A stretch of 9,233 nucleotides of DNA from Hyphomicrobiales bacterium (GTDB taxonomy: Bacteria > Pseudomonadota > Alphaproteobacteria > Rhizobiales > Aestuariivirgaceae). The DNA lies in NCBI GenBank assembly GCA_025356765.1, contig JANXRO010000078.1, forward strand, positions 1 to 9,233. Reading direction: 5' to 3'. Each line of letters opens with the position of its first letter. The first letter of the stretch is position 1. Positions 1 to 7,277 of this stretch are shown in pieces. The notes beneath the pieces were generated by a model. The model was not told the origin of the DNA, did no database searches, and saw only the letters and a program-made list of their open reading frames with translations. Made by a program: the position numbers and the translations under genes.

Positions 1-1748
1 GTTTTGAAGTCATTCAAATCGCGCATCTGAGATGTTTCGCTCATCAACAAATGATAGCGGATAAGCCACGCCACCAAATCAGTTTCATCTGCTGATAAGC
101 CCAAACGCGGACAAAGTTCATGCGCAATGGCTTCGCCTGCAATGGAATGATCTTCGGGTCTACCTTTGGCAATATCATGCAGCAAGGTGGCCACAAACAA
201 GGCGCGGCGTGACGACAAAGTTTTGAAGATTTCAGCAGACAAGGGATGATCTTTTGCCAACAGACCATTTTCGATATTGGTTAAAACCCCAACAGCGCGG
301 ATCAAATGTTCATCAACCGTATAATGGTGATACATATTAAATTGCATCATCGCCACGATCTTACCAAATTCTGGAATGAAGCGGCCAAGCACGCCCGCCT
401 CGTTCATGGCCCTTAATAAAGATTCAGGCGTTGCGGTTTTGCACAAAATATCCATGAAGATTTGATTGGCTTCACCGTTGTTGCGCAAACGATCATCAAT
501 CAGGCGGAATGATTTTCGCATCAACTTCAAAGCATCAGGGTGAATTTCGATCAGGCCTTCGCCTGAAAGTTTGAAAATGCGCAAAATGTTAACGGGGTCA
601 TTTTCAAAAACAAAATCATCAACCACGCTGAGGCGGCCATTTTCAATTTTAAAGCTTTTAGCCAAATCTATTTTGGCACCGCGCTTAGGCAAGAACTTTG
701 CTATCAATCGCGAAATGGAAGGCGCATCCTTAAAATGTTTCTGTTCCAAGCTGGCGCAGAAAATGCGGGTAAGATCTCCTACATCCTTGGCGATCAAAAA
801 ATAATGGCGCATGAACCGCTCGACAGCTTTCAAGCCGCCGTGGGATTTATATTTCAAACGTTGGGCCAATTCGCTTTGGCGATCAAAGCTCAATCGATCT
901 TCGCCGCGTTTGGCCACAAAATGCAAATGGCAACGCACTGCCCATAAGAAATCTTCACATTTTAAAAAGCGCGCCAGTTCAGCTTTTGAGAATGCGCCCT
1001 TCTCGGCCAATTCCTCTGGAGAGTTTGCGGCAAAGATAAATTTGGCAATCCAAAACAATGTGTGCAAATCCCGAAGGCCGCCCTTGCCGTCTTTCAAATC
1101 AGGTTCCACCGCATAACGGCTTTCGCCTGATTTTGAATGACGCGCGTCACGTTCAGCCAATTTTTCTGTTACGAATTTTTTGGCGCCTGTGGCTACAATT
1201 TCAGCTTTGAAGCGCTGGGTTAATTGGTCAAACAGATATTGCGAGCCGCAGATATAACGCGCCTCTAAGATTGACGTTAGAATGGTGTTGTCGGTTTTGG
1301 CCAGCTTTAAACATTCATCGATTGTTCTGGTGGCATAGCCCACTTTTTGACGCGCATCCCACAAGGCATAAAGCAAAAACTCCACAACCTCATTCACATG
1401 AGGCGAAGTTTGCGATGGCAATAAAAACAGAAGATCAATATCAGAACCCGGTGCCAAGGTGCCTCGGCCATAGCCGCCCACAGCAACCAAGCCCAAACCA
1501 ATATCTTTGCCGCCGCCCAAGCGGATTTGAGCAAAGGCGAATAGAGTTTTGATGATATGGTCTTGGGTTCTTGATAAGTGTTCCGCACAGGCTGTGCCGT
1601 GGCCATCAAGCAAAAGTTGCGCTTCGGCATGGCCGCGCGATTCGTTCAAACACTCTTTGATCAAGTTTGACGCTTGATTGCGCAAGGCAAGAACATCGGG
1701 TGCGGCAAGAGCTGATAAAGCGGTTTCAAATTTCTGTTCAGGCGACAT
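1..1748 (-). CDS. glnD: Bifunctional uridylyltransferase/uridylyl-removing enzyme GlnD, 3' end beyond the window
   Basis: GlnD is the cytoplasmic nitrogen sensor that uridylylates PII proteins (GlnB/GlnK) when glutamine is low and deuridylylates them when it is high. I translated this frame by hand: 582 codons with no stop up to the window edge, about two thirds of a usual GlnD of some 900-950 residues. The nucleotidyltransferase site is seen as GGYGRG (91-96) followed by GSDIDLLFL (101-109), with D103 and D105 as the expected metal ligands. The GlnD helical motif DLKDGKGGLRDLH lies at 217-229. The HD (uridylyl-removing) domain starts near YHHYTVDEHL (473-482) and has LLHDIAKGRPEDHS at 522-535. 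The C-terminal glutamine-sensing ACT domains lie outside the window. The ATG at 1748 is the only possible start nearby, because a TGA lies three codons upstream in frame. It overlaps the mutS stop. Family certain; completeness cannot be judged here. Confidence 0.95.
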   Translation of the reverse strand, partial: MSPEQKFETALSALAAPDVLALRNQASNLIKECLNESRGHAEAQLLLDGHGTACAEHLSRTQDHIIKTLFAFAQIRLGGGKDIGLGLVAVGGYGRGTLAPGSDIDLLFLLPSQTSPHVNEVVEFLLYALWDARQKVGYATRTIDECLKLAKTDNTILTSILEARYICGSQYLFDQLTQRFKAEIVATGAKKFVTEKLAERDARHSKSGESRYAVEPDLKDGKGGLRDLHTLFWIAKFIFAANSPEELAEKGAFSKAELARFLKCEDFLWAVRCHLHFVAKRGEDRLSFDRQSELAQRLKYKSHGGLKAVERFMRHYFLIAKDVGDLTRIFCASLEQKHFKDAPSISRLIAKFLPKRGAKIDLAKSFKIENGRLSVVDDFVFENDPVNILRIFKLSGEGLIEIHPDALKLMRKSFRLIDDRLRNNGEANQIFMDILCKTATPESLLRAMNEAGVLGRFIPEFGKIVAMMQFNMYHHYTVDEHLIRAVGVLTNIENGLLAKDHPLSAEIFKTLSSRRALFVATLLHDIAKGRPEDHSIAGEAIAHELCPRLGLSADETDLVAWLIRYHLLMSETSQMRDLNDFK

Positions 1749-1750
1749 TA
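1746..1750 (-). promoter_or_regulatory. mutS/glnD stop-start overlap (TAATG)
   Basis: On the minus strand the mutS stop TAA and the glnD start ATG share one A, reading TAATG. The bases before it (GATGAAAAC) form no good Shine-Dalgarno, so glnD translation probably relies on ribosomes that terminate mutS and re-initiate. The overlap is seen directly; coupling is inferred. Confidence 0.8.
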
Positions 1751-4432
1751 GTTTTCATCTTTGGTCATTTGTTTTATTTCGTAAAGCCAACTCAGCGCTT
1801 CACGCGGCGATAGTTCATCCGGCGCTATGGTTTTTAACACTCGGCGCAACTTGTCTTCTTTGGGTGTTTCTAGCTGGGGCATAGCAGCAAAGAGCGGAAG
1901 TTCAGCAGCCAAATTTTGCGCGCGCGATTGGCCTTTGCCAGCCTCTAGCCGTTTTAAAACTTCGCCCGCACGCTGAATGACAGAACTGGGAAGACCTGCC
2001 AATTTGGCGGCCTGAATGCCATAACTTCTTTCGGCAAAGCCCGGCACCACTTCGTGCAGAAATACAATATCGCCTTTCCATTCTTTCACTTTCATTGTGG
2101 CACAATGCAGGTGCTTTAAGGTTGAACTGAGCTGAGTGAGTTCATGGTAGTGCGTGGCAAATAATGCGCGACATTGATTGATATCATGCAAATGTTCCAG
2201 CGTGGCCCAGGCAATGGAAAGCCCGTCATAGGTTGCGGTTCCGCGACCAATCTCATCGAGGATGACAAATGATCGTTGCGTTGCTTGGTTTAAAATGGCT
2301 GCTGTTTCGATCATTTCAACCATGAAAGTAGAGCGACCGCTGGCCAAATCATCAGCAGCACCCACGCGGCTGTATAACCTGTCGAGAACGCCAATATGGG
2401 CCGATGCGGCGGGCACAAAACTTCCCATTTGGGCGATGATGGCAATTAAAGCATTTTGCCTGAGATAAGTTGATTTGCCCGCCATGTTGGGGCCGGTGAG
2501 CAACCACAAGCGTTTATGTTCAGCGCTTAGATCGCTGTCATTGGCGGCAAAGCTGCGGTCGCCCTGGCGTTTCAGTGCTTCTTCCACAACTGGGTGCCGG
2601 CCTTGCCTGATGTCAAAATTCAAACTGTCGTCAATCACCGGCTTTACATAACGCCGTGTGGTGGCCACATGGGCCAGCGATGAAAATACATCCAGCGCGC
2701 TGACACTTTGGGCCATTTGCGAAAGGCTTTGGCGGCTCTCAACCACCTCTTGAGCAAGCTGGCGAAAAAATTCCAATTCCAGCGCCAAAACTTGTGCGCC
2801 AGCTTTGGCGATTTTCTGTTCAAGCTCTGATAGAGCAGTTGTTACAAAGCGTACTGATGACGCAATCGTCTGGCGATGAATGAATTGAGCAGCATCAGCA
2901 CAAAGTTTCAAAACCTCGGCCTGTTGGGCTGTTACTTCAATGAAATAGCCCAGCATGTTGTTGTGTTTTATTTTGAGTGTTTTAACGCCTGTGCTTGCCG
3001 CATAGTCTTGTTGCAGATTGGCGATGACTTGTTTTGTATCATCGCGCAATTTGCGATTTTCATCAAGCTCGGGCGAATAACCTTCGGCGATGAAACCGCC
3101 ATCACGAGCAAGATGCGGCAGCTCAGAACTTAAAGCGCGAGAAATATGCTGGCCAAGTTCAATGGGGCTTGCATGAATGAAATCCAAGAGTGTTGCCAAC
3201 TGTTGGGGCAGCGCAATCAATTCACCTTGCTTGCGCAACTGGCCCAAAAGTTCTTGTGTGGCAAAAATGGCAGTGCTGATGGCGCTCAAATCCCTTGGGC
3301 CGCCGCGGCCTGATGTGATACGCGCCAAGGCCCGTTCAATATCGGGCATGTGTTTCAGCGTGCTGCGCAAATTATCGGTTTTGGGCCTGTCGCCATAAAA
3401 ATATGAAACAACATCAAGCCTGGCACGAATGGCTTCAGCTTGACCCAACGGGCGTGATACAAAATCTGCAAATAATCTAGCACCCGCAGCAGTGATGGTT
3501 TCATCCAGGCAGGCCAGCAAACTTCCTTTGCGTTCGCCGTTTTGGGCTTTCACCAGTTCCAAATTGCTGCGCGTGGCCGCATCAATCAACAAACCTTCTG
3601 AATGACTTTCAAGTTTTGGGTTTCGCAAATGGGGCATGTGACCCACTTGGGTGATTTTAATATAATCCAACAACGCGCCCAAGGCCGCGATATCAAGTTT
3701 TTTGAAGTTTCCGAACACTTCTAACGCATGAACTTTGAAATGTTCTTTCAACAAATGACTTGCCGAGTGGCTGTCAAACCTGCTGGCAGACAACAGCGTA
3801 ACTGCGGCACTCGACAGATTGGTGATTTCAATGAGGTATGGGTTTTGAGAAAGATTTTCATTCAGCAAAATTTCTGCTGGCGCTAAGCGGGCCAGATCGG
3901 CGGCCAATCTTGTCTCATCGCTGGCCATCACCACAAGTTCACCCGTGGAAATTTCGGCATAGGCCAAAGCCAGTTCGCCCGTGGCTAAAACGCCCGTGAT
4001 GCAGGCAAGATAATTATTCTGGCCAGAGCTGAGCAAGGCATCTTCGGTCAGCGTGCCCGGTGTGATCAGCCTTACAACATCGCGCGCCACCACTGATTTG
4101 GAGCCACGCTTTTTTGCCTCTGCCGGATCTTCGGTTTGTTCAACGATTGCGACACGGTGGCCATGACGGATCAACTTTTGTAAATAATGATCAAGTGCAT
4201 GAACGGGAACGCCGCACATGGGAATATCTGCGCCCAAGTGTTTTCCGCGTTTGGTTAATGCAATGCCCAAGGTGGCGGAAGCTTTTTCGGCATCTTCAAA
4301 AAAAAGCTCATAAAAGTCGCCCATGCGATAGAGCAACAGGGCATCTTGCTGATGCTGTTTGATGCTGAGATATTGCGCCATCATCGGCGTGGGCAGATAA
4401 TCGCGTTCTGGCTGAGCGGGCACTTCTAACAT
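1748..4432 (-). CDS. mutS: DNA mismatch repair protein MutS
   Basis: MutS binds base mismatches and small loops as a dimer and, using ATP, recruits MutL to start mismatch repair. The 894-residue product is full length for the family. The mismatch-reading Phe-x-Glu motif is F40-Y41-E42 in RMGDFYELF. The connector, core/lever and clamp regions run to about residue 600. The ATPase has Walker A TGPNMAGKST (646-655), Walker B VILDE (723-727, D726/E727), the signature GRGTATYDG (729-737) and ATHYHELTQL (759-768). Near the C-terminus, PDELSPR (871-877) keeps the Asp and Arg (D872, R877) that correspond to the E. coli MutS tetramer-contact residues. ELPLF (844-848) resembles a beta-clamp-binding motif, which is inference. 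The start at 4432 gives the same N-terminal length as E. coli MutS before the TPMM..YL motif. Only a weak purine run (GGGTGGG) precedes it. It follows the acyltransferase by 42 bp and overlaps glnD by one base. All key residues are present, so it should be active. Confidence 0.98.
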   Translation of the reverse strand: MLEVPAQPERDYLPTPMMAQYLSIKQHQQDALLLYRMGDFYELFFEDAEKASATLGIALTKRGKHLGADIPMCGVPVHALDHYLQKLIRHGHRVAIVEQTEDPAEAKKRGSKSVVARDVVRLITPGTLTEDALLSSGQNNYLACITGVLATGELALAYAEISTGELVVMASDETRLAADLARLAPAEILLNENLSQNPYLIEITNLSSAAVTLLSASRFDSHSASHLLKEHFKVHALEVFGNFKKLDIAALGALLDYIKITQVGHMPHLRNPKLESHSEGLLIDAATRSNLELVKAQNGERKGSLLACLDETITAAGARLFADFVSRPLGQAEAIRARLDVVSYFYGDRPKTDNLRSTLKHMPDIERALARITSGRGGPRDLSAISTAIFATQELLGQLRKQGELIALPQQLATLLDFIHASPIELGQHISRALSSELPHLARDGGFIAEGYSPELDENRKLRDDTKQVIANLQQDYAASTGVKTLKIKHNNMLGYFIEVTAQQAEVLKLCADAAQFIHRQTIASSVRFVTTALSELEQKIAKAGAQVLALELEFFRQLAQEVVESRQSLSQMAQSVSALDVFSSLAHVATTRRYVKPVIDDSLNFDIRQGRHPVVEEALKRQGDRSFAANDSDLSAEHKRLWLLTGPNMAGKSTYLRQNALIAIIAQMGSFVPAASAHIGVLDRLYSRVGAADDLASGRSTFMVEMIETAAILNQATQRSFVILDEIGRGTATYDGLSIAWATLEHLHDINQCRALFATHYHELTQLSSTLKHLHCATMKVKEWKGDIVFLHEVVPGFAERSYGIQAAKLAGLPSSVIQRAGEVLKRLEAGKGQSRAQNLAAELPLFAAMPQLETPKEDKLRRVLKTIAPDELSPREALSWLYEIKQMTKDEN

Positions 4433-4474
4433 GGCCCACCCATAACAAAGCTTCAGACTTTGGCCAAATACGAT

Positions 4475-5275
4475 TTACATGGGGTTGCCAAAGCGGGCAA
4501 AATAACGCGGGTTGATGGCTGCCACAGGCAGAATGACCAAAACATCGGTTGTGTTGAATTCATGGTCAACCACGGCACCTTGCCCAAAATAACAACCCAG
4601 CCGCAAATAGCCTTTGATCAACGGCGGCAAATTGGCCACAGCGCGTTTTGCGTCATAGGTTTCTTTTGGTGCCAAATGCATCTCATGGTAGCGGCTTGGT
4701 TGAGCTTTCACGTTCCAATCATCAGGTGTGGGCACATGCTGGGCCAGAAAGCTTAAAGCCTCGGCATGGGCCGCAGGGTCTGTGCCTTCAAAACTGGCAC
4801 AGCCTAGCATGACGTCAATGCGGTGACGCCGGACAAAATCCCAGATGCCTTGCCATAAAAGCTCTATTACGGCTGAACCGCGGGCCCGTTTTAAAATGCA
4901 GGATCTGCCCAATTCTAAAAAGCGCAGATCTGATTTGCGGGCCAACAAGGGCTCTAAATCATATTCAGCTTGGCTGTAAAAACCACCTACACTTTTAGCG
5001 CTGGCCTCGGTGATCAGCCGATAGGTGCCCACCAAATTGCCATCGGCCAAGGCGAAATCTGAGGCTTCCAGCCCAAATGGTTCAACCACCAAAATATGCT
5101 CTGCGACAGCATCAAAATGATCTTCATCAATGCCTTGGAAGCTTGTGGTTTTGGCACCGCATTCTTGGTGAAACACATGATAGCGTAGGCGCTGGGCCAC
5201 GCGGATTTCTTCTGGCGTTTGGGCAAGCCTGATTTTCATTTCATGGCGCTTAAACGCATGACGTTCGTGCTGCAA
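4475..5275 (-). CDS. olsB: OlsB-like GNAT N-acyltransferase (probable L-ornithine N-alpha-acyltransferase)
   Basis: OlsB transfers a 3-hydroxyacyl chain from acyl carrier protein to the alpha-amino group of ornithine, giving lyso-ornithine lipid, the first step of phosphorus-free ornithine lipids. The 266-residue product has the family pattern: QRLRYHVFHQECGA (28-41), DEDHFDAVAEHILVVE (50-65), VGTYRLI (82-88), GGFYSQAEYDL (97-107), LELGRSCI (120-127), ELLWQGI (138-144), GCASFEGTDP (158-167) and the C-terminal LPPLIKGYLRLG (216-227) with the FNTTDVLVILP segment (240-250). No signal peptide or membrane helix is seen. The listed start is TTG, six bases after GGAG in AGAGGAGA. An in-frame ATG (codon 13, position 5239) lacks a comparable site and remains an alternative. 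The second enzyme, the O-acyltransferase OlsA, is not in the window, so ornithine as substrate is inferred from family. A related GNAT/hemolysin-type acyltransferase acting on another amino acid is possible. Confidence 0.82.
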   Translation of the reverse strand: MQHERHAFKRHEMKIRLAQTPEEIRVAQRLRYHVFHQECGAKTTSFQGIDEDHFDAVAEHILVVEPFGLEASDFALADGNLVGTYRLITEASAKSVGGFYSQAEYDLEPLLARKSDLRFLELGRSCILKRARGSAVIELLWQGIWDFVRRHRIDVMLGCASFEGTDPAAHAEALSFLAQHVPTPDDWNVKAQPSRYHEMHLAPKETYDAKRAVANLPPLIKGYLRLGCYFGQGAVVDHEFNTTDVLVILPVAAINPRYFARFGNPM

Positions 5276-5280
5276 GCCTA

Positions 5281-5300
5281 TCTCCTCTGGTTAGGGGAGA
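5281..5300 (-). promoter_or_regulatory. Hairpin containing the olsB Shine-Dalgarno
   Basis: Read on the minus strand, TCTCCCCTAACCAGAGGAGA folds as TCTCC-c-CT / AACC loop / AG-a-GGAGA: seven pairs, one mismatch, a four-base loop. The 3' arm is the ribosome binding site of the TTG start five bases downstream. The sequence and pairing are visible. That the hairpin limits or times olsB translation, or acts only as a spacer after the kinase gene, is inference. No T-run follows, so it is not a standard terminator. Confidence 0.45.
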
Positions 5301-5336
5301 ACTAGCCGCCGGGCATGACGATTCTGTAACAGAGAA

Positions 5337-7178
5337 TTATGCGGCTTTAGCGACTTTGTTATTTTTGACGAGCCTAACTATTTTTTCTTGCAGATCGAGT
5401 TTGTCAAAAGGTTTGGACAAATGATCATTCATGCCTGCTGCCAAACAGGCTTGCACATCTTCATTATGGGCGTTCGCGGTTAATGCCAAAAGCGGCAGAT
5501 GCTTCAACTTCGGATCAAGACGAATGGCACGGGCCGTTTCAATGCCGTTGAGTTTGGGCATTTCCATATCCAACAACACCACATCAAAAGATTGGTCGTT
5601 TTGTAACGTTTGCAGCGCTTGGGCACCATCGCCCACCGTGATGACACTGTGACCCAACTTTTGCAGAATTGTGCGGGCCAGAAGTGCGTTGATGGCATTG
5701 TCTTCAGCCAAAAGAATACGCAAGGCCGACTTGGCCTGCGGAGACTTTGCACAGTTTGATTTTTTGGATTTGCGCAAAAGCTGGCTGGTTTGTTTCAACG
5801 CCTTTACATCAAAGGCCACAAGCTGATTGAGCAACGTTGACTTGCGCAGAGGGTTTAACAAATAGCCAGCAAATGGTGCTGACAAAAACGCCATGTTATT
5901 TTTGCGCTGTTCTGCTTTCATCATCACCCAGACAACGGCAGTTGGAAAAACCTGGTGTTGGTACTTTGCCCAGCTTGCAAGCGTTGCAGAAAAGGTCGTA
6001 TCACAAATGAATTGCCGGGTTGGCTTTGGCGCGCGCAGCAAAGTGAATAAAGTTTTTCTATTTTCGACAATGATGGTTTTGGCGCCAAAATCAATGAGTG
6101 TTTTTTGCAAGTGATCACGGGCAAAGCCATCACTCATGGCCAATACATAATGCCGATTGGCCAAGGGCTGTTCAGGCAATTTGGTTGTATCTATCTGCGT
6201 GATGGGGAAAGTTACAACAAAGGCCGTACCAATGTTAGGCTTGCTTTCAACGATGATGGTGCCTTGCATGGCTTGGATCAGCTTGCGGCTGATGGAAAGG
6301 CCAAGGCCTGTTCCACCGAAACGCTTTGCAGTTTGTTCATTGGCCTGAACAAAGGGTGCAAAAATTCTTGTGGATTCTTCTGGCGACATGCCAATGCCTG
6401 AATCTCGAACAACGATTTGCAACGTGTTGGCCGCTGTCATCTGGACTTCAACTGCAACGCCACCTTTTTGCGTAAACTTGATGGCGTTGCCAACGAGATT
6501 GAACAAAACCTGCCTTAAATGCATGTCGTCTAAAGCGACACTGTGGGGAACGCTCTTTGACACATAAGCCGACACGTCAATGCCCTTAGCGTGGGCCCTG
6601 GTTGCCAAAAGTTCTGTGACGCTTTCCACCAGTGTGACGAGTTCGGTGTGTGTTTGTTTGGTTTGGGATTGCGATTTGGCGGTGTCGAGAATTTCATCAA
6701 TGATGGAGAGCAAAATGCGGCCGGATAAATGGGCCGTATCGGCATAGTTTTTTTGTTCAAGCGACAGCGTTGTTTCTGACAACAGCCCCAACATGCCGAT
6801 GACGCCATTCAATGGCGTTCTAATTTCATGGCTCATGGTGGCGAGGAGGCGCGATTTTTCGCGAGCGGCAGCCTCGGCTTGGGCGCGGGCTGTTTCTGAT
6901 GCGGCCATGGCTGTAAAAATGCGATGAAGCCTTTGCTCATGTTGGCGTTGCAGAATTGCAAACATGCATGTGAGCAAGCTTGAAGTTCCGACCACGAGGA
7001 TGATGCTGGAGAGGATATAATTATGGTGCTGGGCCATAGCGCCCGCAGCAACCACCACTAAAAATGCCGTTGCCACGGTGACCACCAAAACCACAATTGA
7101 AAGCTTGGCCCAGAAAGCCAGTTCAACTTTCTTCTGAGCGGTTTGCTTTTTCTGATGATGATCAAGGTTACGCGACAT
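5337..7178 (-). CDS. Membrane-bound hybrid sensor histidine kinase with degenerate plus canonical receiver domains
   Basis: This 613-residue protein is an inner-membrane hybrid kinase that should autophosphorylate on His and pass phosphate to its own receiver. Two hydrophobic helices (about 24-48 and 54-76) are separated by only a few residues (AQHHNY), so there is almost no periplasmic sensor. A charged, probably coiled-coil linker (77-110) leads to the HisKA motif ATMSHEIRTPLNGV with H117. The ATP-binding domain has the N box (N227, N231), G1 DSGIGM (259-264), F box RIFAPF (271-276) and G2 GGTGLGLS (288-295). Residues 343-457 look like a receiver that has lost key residues: the lysine of the usual KP pair is N442. 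The last domain (485-605) is canonical: AEDN (E492, D493), phospho-acceptor D537 in LLDMEMP, T567 and K589. There is no HPt domain, so a separate phosphotransfer protein is implied. GGAG lies six bases before the ATG. Ligand and target are unknown. I assign no gene name. Confidence 0.93.
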   Translation of the reverse strand: MSRNLDHHQKKQTAQKKVELAFWAKLSIVVLVVTVATAFLVVVAAGAMAQHHNYILSSIILVVGTSSLLTCMFAILQRQHEQRLHRIFTAMAASETARAQAEAAAREKSRLLATMSHEIRTPLNGVIGMLGLLSETTLSLEQKNYADTAHLSGRILLSIIDEILDTAKSQSQTKQTHTELVTLVESVTELLATRAHAKGIDVSAYVSKSVPHSVALDDMHLRQVLFNLVGNAIKFTQKGGVAVEVQMTAANTLQIVVRDSGIGMSPEESTRIFAPFVQANEQTAKRFGGTGLGLSISRKLIQAMQGTIIVESKPNIGTAFVVTFPITQIDTTKLPEQPLANRHYVLAMSDGFARDHLQKTLIDFGAKTIIVENRKTLFTLLRAPKPTRQFICDTTFSATLASWAKYQHQVFPTAVVWVMMKAEQRKNNMAFLSAPFAGYLLNPLRKSTLLNQLVAFDVKALKQTSQLLRKSKKSNCAKSPQAKSALRILLAEDNAINALLARTILQKLGHSVITVGDGAQALQTLQNDQSFDVVLLDMEMPKLNGIETARAIRLDPKLKHLPLLALTANAHNEDVQACLAAGMNDHLSKPFDKLDLQEKIVRLVKNNKVAKAA

Positions 7179-7277
7179 GGGTTTCTCCAGCGCCTATTGT
7201 GACTCAGAATGCTTGTGAAATGTCTAAACTGCTTCAAACGCAGTAAATGCAGTATGAACAGATTTTAGAGCGATCTT
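7179..7277 (-). promoter_or_regulatory. Spacer ahead of the kinase gene with a weak promoter candidate and pentamer repeats
   Basis: This 99-bp gap separates the comM stop from the kinase start. On the minus strand TTGAAG (7232-7237) and AAGCAT (7209-7214) are 17 bases apart, a weak match to a sigma70-type promoter (4/6 and 3/6). The pentamer ACTGC/GCAGT occurs three times (7228-7232, 7240-7244, 7249-7253). Two copies form a 5-bp inverted repeat around a 7-base spacer that overlaps the putative -35 box, which could be an operator or chance. No terminator for comM is visible, so read-through from comM is also possible. Confidence 0.2.

Noticed and set aside
571..1116. Overlapping plus-strand open frames of 77-101 codons
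   Set aside because: They lie opposite glnD, whose translation carries the full nucleotidyltransferase and HD motifs. These frames give low-complexity sequences with no recognisable domain.
4460..4756. A 98-codon plus-strand frame near the end of olsB
   Set aside because: It is antisense to a well-supported GNAT gene and shows no family motif or ribosome binding site.
5304..5318. A tiny upstream frame (ATG CCC GGC GGC TAG on the minus strand) before olsB
   Set aside because: It has only four codons and no ribosome binding site. A leader peptide cannot be supported from this alone.
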